A stretch of DNA of 64,000 bases from Streptomyces sp. YPW6. Lineage in GTDB: Bacteria; Actinomycetota; Actinomycetes; Streptomycetales; Streptomycetaceae. A program made the position numbers and the translations under genes. The DNA lies in assembly GCF_018866325.1 (NCBI RefSeq), contig NZ_CP076457.1, positions 744,001 to 808,000 on the forward strand, in the 5' to 3' direction. Positions 8,226 through 16,547 of the stretch are shown in pieces; position 1 is the stretch's first letter; every line of letters begins with the position of its first letter. The notes beneath the pieces were generated by a model. It made no database searches. It saw only the letters and a program-made list of their open reading frames with translations, and had not been told where the DNA came from.

Positions 8226-8756
8226 ATGGAGTGGAACAGTCCGCAGCACCCGTCGCGTCAGCCCGGCTGGGGCCAGGGCGGCGGCTTCACACCGCAGCCG
8301 CCGCCGACGGGTGGTCCGCGGTGGGCACGGAAGCGTGTCGTGCTCCCGGCAGCCGGCGCGCTGTTCGTGCTCGGTGTCGGGATCGGCGCCACGGGTGAAC
8401 AGCCGCAGGAAGTGCGCACGGTCGCGGCGAAGACGACACCCGGGCCGACCGTCACGGTCACGGAGACGGCGACGGTCACGGTGACCGCGTCGCCCGAACC
8501 CGCCCCGACCGTGACGAAGGTCAAGAAGGTGCGGGTCACGGTCACCGCCGCTCCCCCGGAACCGGATCCGGAGCCCGCGGAGAAGCCCGTCGCGCGGGAC
8601 GACTCCACCGGCGGCAGCGGTGGCTCCGGCGGCACATCGGCGTACTACAAGAACTGCGATGCGGTGCGTGCCGCCGGTGCCGCACCCATCCGGTCCGGCC
8701 AGCCCGGCTACGGACGGCACTTGGACCGTGACGGCGACGGAGTGGGCTGCGAATAG
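8226..8756 (+). CDS. membrane-anchored excalibur-domain protein
   Basis: A 176-residue protein from ATG 8226 behind GGGGGGA. An N-terminal cytoplasmic Pro/Gln/Gly stretch of about 35 residues is followed by one transmembrane segment (VLPAAGALFVLGVGIGA). Then comes an extracellular Thr/Val/Pro linker (TVTVTETATVTVTASPEP) and a Ser/Gly spacer. The C-terminal excalibur motif runs YYKNCDAVRAAGAAPI, then GQPGYGRHLDRDGDGVGCE, in which DRDGDGVGCE is the predicted calcium-binding loop closed by a Cys pair. Such proteins are surface-exposed; the function is generally unknown. The upstream 245 bp contains imperfect repeats of GGAGGGTGCCCT but no gene. Confidence 0.9.
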   Translation: MEWNSPQHPSRQPGWGQGGGFTPQPPPTGGPRWARKRVVLPAAGALFVLGVGIGATGEQPQEVRTVAAKTTPGPTVTVTETATVTVTASPEPAPTVTKVKKVRVTVTAAPPEPDPEPAEKPVARDDSTGGSGGSGGTSAYYKNCDAVRAAGAAPIRSGQPGYGRHLDRDGDGVGCE

Positions 8757-9094
8757 GGTCCGCTGAGATGTGATTCTCGTCGCCCCGGACGCGTGCGCCG
8801 CCGCCAAACCGACGTCCCGCTCACCGCGTTCCCGGCCGGACGCGCCCAGCCCTCCACCGCTCCGGTCGCGACGGACGCGCCCGGCCTCTTCATCCCGCCG
8901 CACGCCGTCCACGTGCGGCAACGGGATGTCCGGACCGCTCTGCGGCGCCGAGAGGCGGCCACGGGGTGAAGGGGCGCACCGGGCGGCAGGGCAGGGCTCC
9001 GGCGGCGTTTCGCCGTCGGAGCCGGGGCGGCCCGTGGCGGGCCCCACACGTCCGACCGGCCGCCGCACCGCATCCGTGCCACTAGCCTCTTCAC
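8757..9094. other. intergenic region with a hairpin
   Basis: A 338-bp region lies between the excalibur gene and the next small gene. The only structure seen is a strong hairpin at 8995-9023 (GGCTCCGGCGGCG, loop TTT, near-complementary CGCCGTCGGAGCC, 12 of 13 pairs), a likely terminator. Open frames on both strands here are Arg/Pro-rich shadows. Confidence 0.5.
8995..9023 (+). terminator. hairpin, possible terminator
   Basis: A 13-bp stem with one mismatch and a 3-nt loop. It lies 240 bp after the excalibur gene and 72 bp before the next start, so it may end the excalibur transcript or insulate the following gene. Confidence 0.5.
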
Positions 9095-9277
9095 ATGACC
9101 TCCACTTCGACCGAGCCGACGCCTGCCCGCCCGCTGGTTGAGCTGAACGCGAAGATCCGTGCTCTGGTCGCCGCCGGCGGTGTGGTGTCGCCGGAGGGCC
9201 GCCGGGAGTACGAGCGGCTCCTCGTCGAGTGGGTGGCGGCCGTACGGGGCGGCGGCGCGGAAGCCGTCCGCCCCTAG
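9095..9277 (+). CDS. 60-residue protein of unknown function, probably leaderless
   Basis: The start is ATG 9095. The sequence TAGCCT (9083-9088), a -10-like element, ends 6 nt before the ATG and no ribosome site is present, so translation is probably leaderless. The product (MTSTSTEPTPARPLVELNAK...) has a helical middle with VSPEGRREYERLLVEWVAAVR, resembling small actinobacterial proteins of unknown role. The stop codon TAG occupies 9275-9277: its T and A are the 2-bp target duplication and its G is the first base of the inserted IS. Before insertion the same TAG existed (CCCCTAGGGCG), so the product is unchanged. Confidence 0.7.
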   Translation: MTSTSTEPTPARPLVELNAKIRALVAAGGVVSPEGRREYERLLVEWVAAVRGGGAEAVRP

Positions 9278-10189
9278 AGATCGTCTTCAAAGGTCAGATC
9301 CAGAGCATGATGGAGGCGATGGTGACGGCCGCCTGGTAGGACTCGCGGGTTTTGTCATAGCGGGTGGCCAGTCCGCGCCACTGCTTGAGGCGGTTGAAGC
9401 AGCGCTCGACGACGTTGCGGCGGCGGTAGATGCACCGGTCGAAACCGGGCGGCCGTCCGCCGCGTGTGCTGCGGTTCAGCCGGCCCAGGATCTGGTCGGC
9501 GCGTTCGGGGATCGTGTGGGGGATGCCGCGTCGTCGCAGGTAGGCGCGGATCTTTCGAGAGCTGTAGCCCTTGTCGGCGACCACGTGGTCGGGCCGGGAG
9601 CGTGGACGCCCGGACCCGACTCTGGGCACGCTGATCGAGTCCATCACCTTCTCGAGGCGGGTGCAGTCGTTGGCGTTGCCGCCCGACAGGACGAAGCCGA
9701 GAGACGGCCGCGCCCGTCGCAGGCCAGGTGGACCTTCGTGCTCAGTCCACCACGGGATCGGCCGAGGGCGTGATCACCCGCTTCGTCCCTGTCGACCGCC
9801 CCCTTTTGCCGCCGGCGGCATGCTGGTGGGCCCGAACGATGGTGGAGTCGACCGACACCAGCCAGTCGATGTCCCCGGCCGCGTCCTTCTCCGCCTGGAC
9901 GGCCCGCAGCATGCGCGAGAACGTCCCGTCCAGCGCCCACCTGCGAAAACGTGTGTACAAGGTCTGCCAGGAGCCATAACGTTCCGGCACATCACGCCAG
10001 GCTGATCCGGTCCGCAGCTTCCACACGATGCCGTTCAGTACCAGCCGGTCGTCCGAACGAGGCCGCCCCGCAGTCCCCGAACTCGGCAGCAACCGCGACA
10101 GCACAGCCCACTCGGCATCCGAAAGCTCATGACGACGCACCATGACAAGCATGATCCCTCATCACCTGATCACCTTTGAAGACGATCTC
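9277..10189 (-). mobile_element. IS5-family insertion sequence (IS427-like), 913 bp
   Basis: The ends are perfect inverted repeats, GAGATCGTCTTCAAAGGT at 9277-9294 and its complement at 10172-10189. They are flanked by a duplicated TA (9275-9276 and 10190-10191) within an original CTAG site, as expected for the IS427 group of IS5. The transposase is encoded on the minus strand in overlapping frames joined by a programmed -1 frameshift. The surrounding host sequence reads through cleanly if the element plus one TA is removed. The element looks structurally complete, but the transposase has an additional frame break (see the transposase entry). Confidence 0.95.
9294..10152 (-). pseudogene. IS5-family DDE transposase, two-frame plus an extra frameshift
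   Basis: The first frame starts at ATG 10152 or, more likely, ATG 10143 (MVRRHELSDAEWAVL) and stops at 9742. It carries the N-terminal DUF4096-type domain and the first catalytic Asp (LVSVDSTIVRAHQHAAG). A slippery AAAAGGGGG (complement of 9799-9807) allows the usual -1 shift into a second frame with DHALGRSRGGLSTKVHL. That frame should continue into a block ending VVADKGYSSRKIRAYL (second Asp) and YRRRNVVERCFNRLK (the Y-R-E-K signature). Instead the sequence near 9699-9706 is one base short (CCGTCTCTCGG where CCGTCCTCTCGG is expected), throwing the Asp/Glu part into a third frame. As it stands the transposase is inactive, unless this is a base-call error. Confidence 0.85.
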
Positions 10190-10319
10190 TAGGGCGACGG
10201 GTGCCGCCGCCGGACCGGGTACGACGGAAGGCGTCCGGCCGCAGGGCGGCGGATGCGGCCGCCGGACCGGGTACCGGCGACAGTGATCGTCCGTTCCGTC
10301 CTCACCCCGGGAGCACCCC

Positions 10320-11174
10320 ATGACCGACGCGTCCCCCGCCGGCGCACGCCGCCCCTCCCTCCTGCTCGTCACCGACCTCGCGTACGAGGCGCGCGGCCGC
10401 CGCTACTGCGACGAGGACATCTACCTCTCCTCCCGGCTCCGCGAGGCCTACGACGTCGCGCTCTGCCACCCCCGGGACGCGGGCGCGCTGCTGGCCGGGT
10501 TCGACACCGTGCTGGTCCGCAACAGCGGGCCGGTGCTGCACTACCGGGAGGCCCACGACGCCTTCCTCGCACGGGCCCGGGAGCTGGGGGCAGCGGTCTA
10601 CAACCCGCTGGACGGGCGCGGCGACATGGCGGGCAAGGAGTATCTCGTCGAGATGTCCGCGGCGGGTCTCCCGGTCATCCCGACGGTGGACCGGGCGGCG
10701 GACCTGGCAGGACTGCCCGACGCCCCCCGGTACGTGGTGAAGCCGAAGCTGGGGGCGGACTCGGCCGGGCTGCGCTTCGTCACCGCGGCGGAGGCCCGCA
10801 CCGAACTGGAGACGGCGGCCGAGGGCTCCCTCCTCGTCCAGCCGCGGATCGACTTCCGGCACGAGGTGTCGTTCTACTTCGTCGACCACGACTTCCAGTA
10901 CGCGCTGTATGCTCCCGACCCGGAGCGGCGCTGGGTGCTGGAACCGTACGCGGTGGGCCCCGAGGACCTGGAGTTCGCCCGGCGCTTCATCGCCTGGAAC
11001 ACCCTCGACCACGGGATCCAGCGGGTCGACGCCTGCCGGACGGCGGACGGCGCGCTGCTGCTGGTCGAGTTGGAGGACCTCAATCCGTATCTGTCGCTCG
11101 ACCGGGTCGGCGAGGACGTCCGGGAGGCGTTCGTGGCCCGGCTGAAGACGTCGATCGCCTCACTGCCCCGCTGA
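10320..11174 (+). CDS. ATP-grasp domain protein
   Basis: A 284-residue cytoplasmic protein from ATG 10320 behind GGGAG. It has the layout of a small ATP-grasp ligase (RimK/glutathione-synthetase-like): an N-terminal Rossmann-like domain (LLLVTDLAYEARGRRYCDED), then GRGDMAGKEYLVEMSAAGLP, then the ATP-binding Lys region PRYVVKPKLGADSAGLRFV. The C-terminal LLLVELEDLNPYLSLD supplies the acidic/Asn metal-binding residues. Such enzymes join a carboxylate to an amine or thiol using ATP; the substrate is unknown. It lies 130 bp after the IS element and 66 bp before the MFS exporter on the same strand. Synthesis and export of a small peptide-like molecule is therefore conceivable but unproven. Confidence 0.85.
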   Translation: MTDASPAGARRPSLLLVTDLAYEARGRRYCDEDIYLSSRLREAYDVALCHPRDAGALLAGFDTVLVRNSGPVLHYREAHDAFLARARELGAAVYNPLDGRGDMAGKEYLVEMSAAGLPVIPTVDRAADLAGLPDAPRYVVKPKLGADSAGLRFVTAAEARTELETAAEGSLLVQPRIDFRHEVSFYFVDHDFQYALYAPDPERRWVLEPYAVGPEDLEFARRFIAWNTLDHGIQRVDACRTADGALLLVELEDLNPYLSLDRVGEDVREAFVARLKTSIASLPR

Positions 11175-11240
11175 GGCCCCACCGCCCCGTCCGGCCCGTT
11201 CCCGCATGCGGGGGCGCACGGAGGGTGTGAGGGTGCAGGG

Positions 11241-13334
11241 GTGACGACTGCCAGCGGCCAAGCGCCCGCCACACGGAGTGCCTCCGCGCCGCCGCCCGTG
11301 CTCGACCGGCGGCGGCGCAACATCGTCTTCGCGACGATCGTCCTCGGCATGCTGCTCGCGGCACTGGACCAGACGATCGTGGGCACGGCCCTGCCGACGA
11401 TCGTCTCGGACCTGGGCGGCGCGGCGCACATGTCGTGGGTGGTCACCGCGTATCTGCTGGCCGAGACCGTGGCGACCGTGCTGGTCGGCAAGTTCGGCGA
11501 CCTGTTCGGGCGGAAGCTGGTCTTCCAGGTCTCGGCGGTCGTCTTCATCACGGGATCGTTCCTGTGCGGCCTCGCCTCGGACATGCTGCTGCTGATCATC
11601 TGGCGGGGTATGCAGGGCATCGGCGCGGGCGGTCTCATGGTCACGTCGATGGCGCTGATCGCGGATGTCATCCCGCTGCGCGAGCGGGGCAAGTACCAGG
11701 GCGCGATCGGAGCGGTCTTCGGTATCTCCACCGTCATCGGACCGCTGCTCGGCGGGCTGTTCACCGACCATCTGACCTGGCGCTGGGCGTTCTACGTCAA
11801 TGTGCCGATCGCCATCGTGGTGGTCATCGCCGCCGCCCGGAACATCCCGTCGGTGAAGGCCGCGGGGCGGCCGGTGATCGACTACACCGGTATCGCGCTG
11901 GTCAGCATCGGGGCGAGCGCGCTGATCCTGGCGACGAGCTGGGGCGGCAACGAGTACGCCTGGGGTTCGGCGGTGATCATCGGTCTCTTCGTGGGCGGGC
12001 TGATCGCGCTCGCCCTGTTCTGCGCCGTGGAGACCCGGGCGAAGGAACCGATGCTGCCGATGCGGCTGTTCCGGAACCCGGTGTTCACCGTCTGCTCGAT
12101 CCTCAGCTTCATCGTGGGCTTCGCGATGCTCGGCTCGATGATCTTCCTGCCGACCTATCTCCAGTACGTGGACGGGGACTCGGCGACGCTGTCGGGGGTG
12201 CGGACGCTGCCGCTGGTCGCCGGTCTGCTGGCCGCGTCGATCTTCAGCGGCAACGTGGTGAGCAAGACGGGCCGCTACCGCGTCTTCCCGATCGTGGGGA
12301 CGCTGGTGATGGCGGCCGGGCTGTTCCTGCTGTCCCGGATGGGGCCGGGGACCGGCGTGTGGCTGGAGTCCCTCTACATGGTGGTGCTGGGGCTCGGCAT
12401 CGGGCTGGCCATGCAGGTGCTGACCATCGCCGTGCAGAACACCGTCGACTACGAGGACCTGGGCACGGCGACCTCGGGCGTGACGTTCTTCCGTACGCTG
12501 GGCAGCGCTTTCGGCACGGCGGTGTTCGGCACCATCTACGCCAACGCGCTGAAGCCGAACCTCGCCGACGGCGTCGCGCGGGCGGTCGCCGCCGGCGGCG
12601 ATCCCGCGGTCCTGGCCGATGCCTCGCAGAGCCCGCAGGCCGTGCACGCGCTGCCCGCCGCCCAGTCGGAGCCGCTGGCCCAGGCCTACGCGGACACCCT
12701 GCACACGGTGTTCCTGTGGACGGTGCCCGTCGCGCTGATCGGGTTCGTCATCGCGCTGTTCCTGAAGGAGGTGAAGCTGCGGGACTCGGCACGGCTCGGT
12801 TCGACGGACATGGGCGAGGGCTTCGCCCAGCCGGGCAGCGGGGACTCGGCGAAGGTGCTGGAGTACTCCGTGGCCACGATCCTGCACGGCGCGGGTCCGG
12901 AGACCGCCCGGCGGATCACCGCCGAGTCCGACACCCGGCTGGACATGGCGGGGGCCTGGGCGGTGATGCAGGTGGACCTGTTCACCCGGATGGTCGGCCA
13001 TGCGGGCCTCGGGCTGATCGCGGCCCGGCACCGCATCCCTCCCGAGGTGCTGGTGCCCGTCTTCGACCGGATGATCGAAGAGGGCTATCTGACGGGCGAC
13101 GGGCGGATCTTCTCGCACACGGCGGCGGGCCGGCGGGAGGCCGCGGTGATCTCCGACGCCTGGGGCCGCTGGCTCAACGACCGCCTGGCCGAGGACGGCG
13201 CACGCCCCGACGACCGTCAGCTGAGGGCCACCGTCGACGTGATCGCCAAGCGGCTGCTGGCGGAGGACCTGGCCCAGGAGCTGTCCCCCGCGGCCGGCTC
13301 CGGCGGATCGTCGCGGGTGGGAGCCCCGGTCTGA
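11241..13334 (+). CDS. MFS drug exporter (DHA2 type) with C-terminal winged-helix-like domain
   Basis: A 697-residue protein from GTG 11241. Residues about 25-515 form a 14-transmembrane DHA2 exporter with motif A-like [13 protein letters not shown], the start motif [17 protein letters not shown] and motif C-like [16 protein letters not shown]. Transporters of this type end after helix 14, near [12 protein letters not shown]. Here about 170 further cytoplasmic residues follow, with helices [18 protein letters not shown] and [18 protein letters not shown] and a wing-like [16 protein letters not shown], resembling a MarR-type winged helix. The tail could sense substrate or bind a partner. The closest neighbour is the ATP-grasp gene upstream. 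Substrate unknown; proton-coupled multidrug export is the family function. Confidence 0.9.
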   Translation: MTTASGQAPATRSASAPPPVLDRRRRNIVFATIVLGMLLAALDQTIVGTALPTIVSDLGGAAHMSWVVTAYLLAETVATVLVGKFGDLFGRKLVFQVSAVVFITGSFLCGLASDMLLLIIWRGMQGIGAGGLMVTSMALIADVIPLRERGKYQGAIGAVFGISTVIGPLLGGLFTDHLTWRWAFYVNVPIAIVVVIAAARNIPSVKAAGRPVIDYTGIALVSIGASALILATSWGGNEYAWGSAVIIGLFVGGLIALALFCAVETRAKEPMLPMRLFRNPVFTVCSILSFIVGFAMLGSMIFLPTYLQYVDGDSATLSGVRTLPLVAGLLAASIFSGNVVSKTGRYRVFPIVGTLVMAAGLFLLSRMGPGTGVWLESLYMVVLGLGIGLAMQVLTIAVQNTVDYEDLGTATSGVTFFRTLGSAFGTAVFGTIYANALKPNLADGVARAVAAGGDPAVLADASQSPQAVHALPAAQSEPLAQAYADTLHTVFLWTVPVALIGFVIALFLKEVKLRDSARLGSTDMGEGFAQPGSGDSAKVLEYSVATILHGAGPETARRITAESDTRLDMAGAWAVMQVDLFTRMVGHAGLGLIAARHRIPPEVLVPVFDRMIEEGYLTGDGRIFSHTAAGRREAAVISDAWGRWLNDRLAEDGARPDDRQLRATVDVIAKRLLAEDLAQELSPAAGSGGSSRVGAPV

Positions 13335-13379
13335 CCGGTGCGCACCGGGGCCGGCCGGACGGACGCGTACGCCCCGGGG

Positions 13380-13811
13380 TCAGTCGACGAAGACGGCCGT
13401 CGTGTAGACCCAGGCGCCCTCGTGCCGGGCGAAGCGGCTCTTCTCGTGGAGGGAGTCGGGGCGCCCGTCGTCGGTGTAGTGGGCGCGGAAGGTGACCGTT
13501 CCGGTGGAGTGGAAGGCGCTGCCCTCGGTGGTGTCCAGGATCTCCAGGCCCACCCAGCGCATCGACGGGTCGAAGTCGACGCCGGGCGGCCGGGTCTCGG
13601 GGTGCCAGGTGCGCAGCAGATACGCCGCGTCCTGGACGACGAAGGCCGCGTACCGGGAGCGCATCAGGGTCTCGCAGGTCGGCGCGGCGGCGCTGCCGGA
13701 GTGGAACCGCCCGCAGCACTCCCCGTAGGCGGCGGGCAGGCCGCAGGGGCACGGGGTGGTGGCGGCGATCCGCGGGGTGGCTCCCCGGGGCCGGGAGGTA
13801 CGTCGTGACAT
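13380..13811 (-). CDS. YchJ-family SEC-C motif protein
   Basis: A 143-residue protein from ATG 13811, convergent with the exporter gene. Residues 18-36 hold the zinc-binding SEC-C-like motif PCPCGLPAAYGECCGRFH. The rest is the YchJ-type NTF2-like fold: LMRSRYAAFVVQDAAYLLRTWHP, then WVGLEILDT and GTVTFRAHYTDDG, with HEKSRFARHEGAWVYTTAVF at the end. Members are small conserved proteins of unknown biochemical role, often annotated UPF0225. The length matches the family. No strong ribosome site precedes the start, so it may be leaderless or use a weak site. It is separated by 100 bp from the methyltransferase gene on the same strand. Confidence 0.9.
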   Translation of the reverse strand: MSRRTSRPRGATPRIAATTPCPCGLPAAYGECCGRFHSGSAAAPTCETLMRSRYAAFVVQDAAYLLRTWHPETRPPGVDFDPSMRWVGLEILDTTEGSAFHSTGTVTFRAHYTDDGRPDSLHEKSRFARHEGAWVYTTAVFVD

Positions 13812-13910
13812 GGGTCCATTGTGACGGGTGGCGGCCCGGAGCCTCGTACGGGCCGTGGTTCGCCTGCCTGCCGGACCCGCCCGTGCGCGGGCCGGCCGGC
13901 AGGACCGGCG

Positions 13911-14720
13911 TCAGGGCTTGCGCGCGACGCCCGCGTAGCCGGGGATCGGCTCGTCGCCGGGTACGTCGATGACCTCGCCGAGTCCGGGGTGCCAGTCCGC
14001 CGAGAGCGAGACGCCGGGATCGACCAGTTCGAGACCGTCGAAGAACGCCGTCAGTTCGGCCCGGCTGCGGGGCCGCAGCGTCATCCCGCGCGCCCGGTAC
14101 ATGGCCCGGGCCTGCGCGGCGCCCTCCGGGTTGAAGTCTCCGGTGGTGTGCGAGAGCACCAGATAGCTGCCGGAGGGGAGCTGGTCGACCAGCTTGCCGA
14201 CCAGCTCGGCGGCGCCGTCCTCGTCGTCGATGAAATGCAGCAGGGCCAGCAGCGACAGGGCGATCGGCCGGTCGAAGTCCAGGACCTTCCCCGCCTGCGC
14301 CAGGATGGTCTCGGGCCGGCGGGCGTCCGCCTGGATGTACTCGGTGGCGCCCTCGGGCGTCGAGCGGAGCAGGGCCGCCGCGTGGGCCAGCACGATCGGG
14401 TCGTTGTCGCAGTAGACGACGCGTGCCTCGGGGGCCGCCCGCTGGGCGATCTGGTGGAGGTTCGGCTCGGTGGGTATGCCCGTGCCGATGTCCAGGAACT
14501 GGCGCACACCGCGCTCGGCGAGCCAGCGGGTCGCCCGGTGCATGAACGCCCGGTTGACCCGGGCCATGTCGCGGCCGCGCGCGTCCAGGGTGAGCAGTTG
14601 CCGTGCCATCTGTTCGTCGACCGGGTAGTTGTCCTTGCCGCCGAGGAACCAGTCGTACATGCGGGCCGGATGCGGCCTGCTGGTGTCGATCTCGAGGGAA
14701 GGGGGTTCTTGCCCGGTCAT
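13911..14720 (-). CDS. SAM-dependent methyltransferase, DUF574 family
   Basis: A 269-residue protein starting at ATG 14720 with CGGAG about 8 nt upstream. It begins with the family block IDTSRPHPARMYDWFLGGKDNYPVDEQ. The SAM-binding motif I is QFLDIGTGIPTEPNLHQIA, followed by ARVVYCDNDPIVLAHAAALL (motif II) and a late LHFIDDEDGAAELV. This is the actinobacterial SAM methyltransferase family formerly DUF574, which is expanded in Streptomyces; substrates are unknown. It lies 46 bp downstream of the DUF397 gene on the same strand, so it is probably co-transcribed with the XRE/DUF397 pair, although the ribosome site allows independent translation. Confidence 0.9.
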   Translation of the reverse strand: MTGQEPPSLEIDTSRPHPARMYDWFLGGKDNYPVDEQMARQLLTLDARGRDMARVNRAFMHRATRWLAERGVRQFLDIGTGIPTEPNLHQIAQRAAPEARVVYCDNDPIVLAHAAALLRSTPEGATEYIQADARRPETILAQAGKVLDFDRPIALSLLALLHFIDDEDGAAELVGKLVDQLPSGSYLVLSHTTGDFNPEGAAQARAMYRARGMTLRPRSRAELTAFFDGLELVDPGVSLSADWHPGLGEVIDVPGDEPIPGYAGVARKP

Positions 14721-14766
14721 TGGCGCGCTCCGTGGTCAGAGGTCCGTGGCGAGGAGGGGCGGGATG

Positions 14767-15003
14767 TCAGGTGAGCAGGAAGTCGGCCTGGCCGGCCTTG
14801 GCGCCCTGGATGAACGCGGCGATCTCGCCGTTGGAGTAGATGAGAGCCGGGCCGTCCGGATCGGCGGACTGGCGGACGGCGACCCGCCCGTCGGCGAGCT
14901 TCATCGCCTCGATGCAGTTGCCGCCGTTCCCGCCGCTCCACGGCTTGTACCAGCCCTCGGAGCCGAGGTCACCGGCCGGCATGCCGTTGTATATGTGGTT
15001 CAT
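14767..15003 (-). CDS. DUF397 protein
   Basis: A 78-residue protein from ATG 15003. It contains the DUF397 signature: WYKPWSGGNGGNCIEAMKLA, then GRVAVRQSADPDGPALIYS, and AAFIQGAKAGQADFLL near the end. The stop of the upstream XRE gene and this ATG share one base (TGATG), so translation is coupled. DUF397 proteins in Streptomyces are encoded next to XRE-DUF5753 regulators (whiJ-like loci) and are thought to modulate or antagonise that regulator. Here that arrangement is exact. The protein is small, soluble and lacks a signal peptide. Confidence 0.95.
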   Translation of the reverse strand: MNHIYNGMPAGDLGSEGWYKPWSGGNGGNCIEAMKLADGRVAVRQSADPDGPALIYSNGEIAAFIQGAKAGQADFLLT

Positions 15004-15863
15004 CACAGCTCCTTGCGGAAGTCCCGGAGGATTTCCTTCGTGCGTTGTGCAGTTGCGGCCTGAGCCGCCATGCGGTCCATGACTTCGAGGTAGGAGGCCA
15101 CCTCGGGGCGCGCGTCGAAGTAGACGGCACCGGTCAGGTACTCGCTGTAGACCATGTCGGGGAGTTCGGGAACGGCGAACCGGAAGAGGACGAAGGGGCC
15201 GTAGGTTCCCGGGTGGTGGCCGGAGGCGAACTCCGCGATCTGCAGCGTGACATGGGAGAGCTCGGTCGCTTCGAGCAACTTGTCGATCTGCCCGCGCATC
15301 ACCCGTGCGCTCTCGACGGGCCGCCGCAGCACGGTCTCGTCCATGATCACCCAGAGCCGGGGGGCGTCCTCCTTGGCGAGCAGCGACTGACGCTCCATCC
15401 GCAGCGCCACATGGCGCTCGATGTCCTCGGGCCGCGTCTGGTCGACCGCCCCGGTCCGCATCACGGAGCGGGCGTAGTCCTCGGTCTGGAGCAGTCCGGG
15501 CACGAAGTGCGGCTCGTACATGCGCAGCAGGCTCGCGGCGCCCTCCAGGCTGACGTACATGCTGAACCAGTCGGGCAGCACATCGTGGAAACGCTGCCAC
15601 CAGCCCGGCCGGTTCGCCTCCTCCGCCAGGTCCACGAAGGCCTCGGCCTCCTGGTCGGCGACGCCGTACTCCTTCAGCAGGAGCTGGACGTAGGGGATCT
15701 TGAGCCCGACCTCGGCCGTCTCCATTCTGCGTATGGTCGCGGGGGCGACGCGGAGGACCTTCGCCGCCTGGTCACGGGTCAGACCGACACGCTCGCGCAG
15801 ATCCTGCAGGCGCTTGCCGAGAACGACCTGGCCCACGGTCGGGGCGGACCGCGGTTCGCTCAC
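15003..15863 (-). CDS. XRE-family regulator with DUF5753 domain (WhiJ-like)
   Basis: A 286-residue DNA-binding protein. I place the start at GTG 15863 because GGGGAGG lies 6 nt upstream; an in-frame ATG at 15878 would add five residues but overlaps that ribosome site. The N-terminal helix-turn-helix is visible in LQDLRERVGLTRDQAAKVL, then PATIRRMETAEVG. The rest is the DUF5753 sensor domain: WWQRFHDVLPDWFSMYVSLE, YEPHFVPGLLQTEDYAR, and PELPDMVYSEYLTGAVYF near the end. WhiJ-like regulators affect development and antibiotic production in Streptomyces. It is co-translated with the DUF397 gene and divergent from the anti-sigma-type ATPase at 16071, sharing a 207-bp promoter region. Confidence 0.95.
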   Translation of the reverse strand: MSEPRSAPTVGQVVLGKRLQDLRERVGLTRDQAAKVLRVAPATIRRMETAEVGLKIPYVQLLLKEYGVADQEAEAFVDLAEEANRPGWWQRFHDVLPDWFSMYVSLEGAASLLRMYEPHFVPGLLQTEDYARSVMRTGAVDQTRPEDIERHVALRMERQSLLAKEDAPRLWVIMDETVLRRPVESARVMRGQIDKLLEATELSHVTLQIAEFASGHHPGTYGPFVLFRFAVPELPDMVYSEYLTGAVYFDARPEVASYLEVMDRMAAQAATAQRTKEILRDFRKEL

Positions 15864-16070
15864 TTCAGACCTCCCCATGCGCTGTTTTGCGAGCAGTGTG
15901 CCATGCGTGCGCCCCCAACGACACAGTCACTCTGGAAATTTCAGAGTGCCCCTTGCCAAGTGTCATCGTCGGGGGGAGAGTTGACCTCCGAACCAGTTCG
16001 CTCAGTCATGCGCGCCCCCGAGCACCCGGGGAACGAAGCGTGACGCAGCCCCCACTGTGAGGAATCGGTC

Positions 16071-16547
16071 GTGGCACCTGGCAGTGCGCTCATCCCCCGG
16101 CTCGCGGACCTCAGCCCCGGGACGGAGGCGCTCCGTTACTGCTTCGCGCTGCCGGCGCACCCCGAGTCGGTGGCGGGTGCGCGGGAGCTGACGCGAACGC
16201 GGCTGGACGCCTGGCAGCTGGGCCGGGACGTGGGGGACGCGGCGGTTCTCATCGTCTCGGAGCTGGTGACGAACGCGGTCGTGCACACCGCGAGCACCCG
16301 GGTGGTCTGCGAGCTGAGCCGGTTCGGCGAACGGCTGCGGATAGCCGTGCAGGACCAGGGACATCCCTCGTGCGGCCCGCGGCTGCGCGCCTCCTCCGAC
16401 GACGAGCACGGCCGTGGCCTGGTCCTCGTCGACGCGATGAGCAGCGCCTGGGGGGCGCACGACGCCCAGGATTCCTCGGGTCGCATCGTGTGGGCGGAGC
16501 TGTCGCACGGAGTCGAGCAGCCGTCCGGCACGGAGCGGCCATGTTGA
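16071..16547 (+). CDS. HATPase-type (anti-sigma/RsbW-like) ATP-binding protein
   Basis: A 158-residue protein from GTG 16071 behind GTGAGGA. The single domain is the GHKL ATPase fold. The N box is LIVSELVTNAVVHTAST, the G1-like segment is IAVQDQGHPSCG, and the G2-like segment is DDEHGRGLVLVDAM. Such small Streptomyces ATPases resemble anti-sigma factor kinases but often act in abaA- or whiJ-like clusters with XRE and DUF397 proteins, as here. It diverges from the XRE regulator and overlaps the next gene by 7 nt. A role in a local signalling module is likely; no sigma factor gene is adjacent. Confidence 0.9.
   Translation: MAPGSALIPRLADLSPGTEALRYCFALPAHPESVAGARELTRTRLDAWQLGRDVGDAAVLIVSELVTNAVVHTASTRVVCELSRFGERLRIAVQDQGHPSCGPRLRASSDDEHGRGLVLVDAMSSAWGAHDAQDSSGRIVWAELSHGVEQPSGTERPC

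Noticed and set aside
10200..10280. Duplicated GCCGCCGGACCGGGTA beside the IS right end, as possible trace of another mobile element.
   Set aside because: Just a short direct duplication without inverted ends or a transposase remnant.
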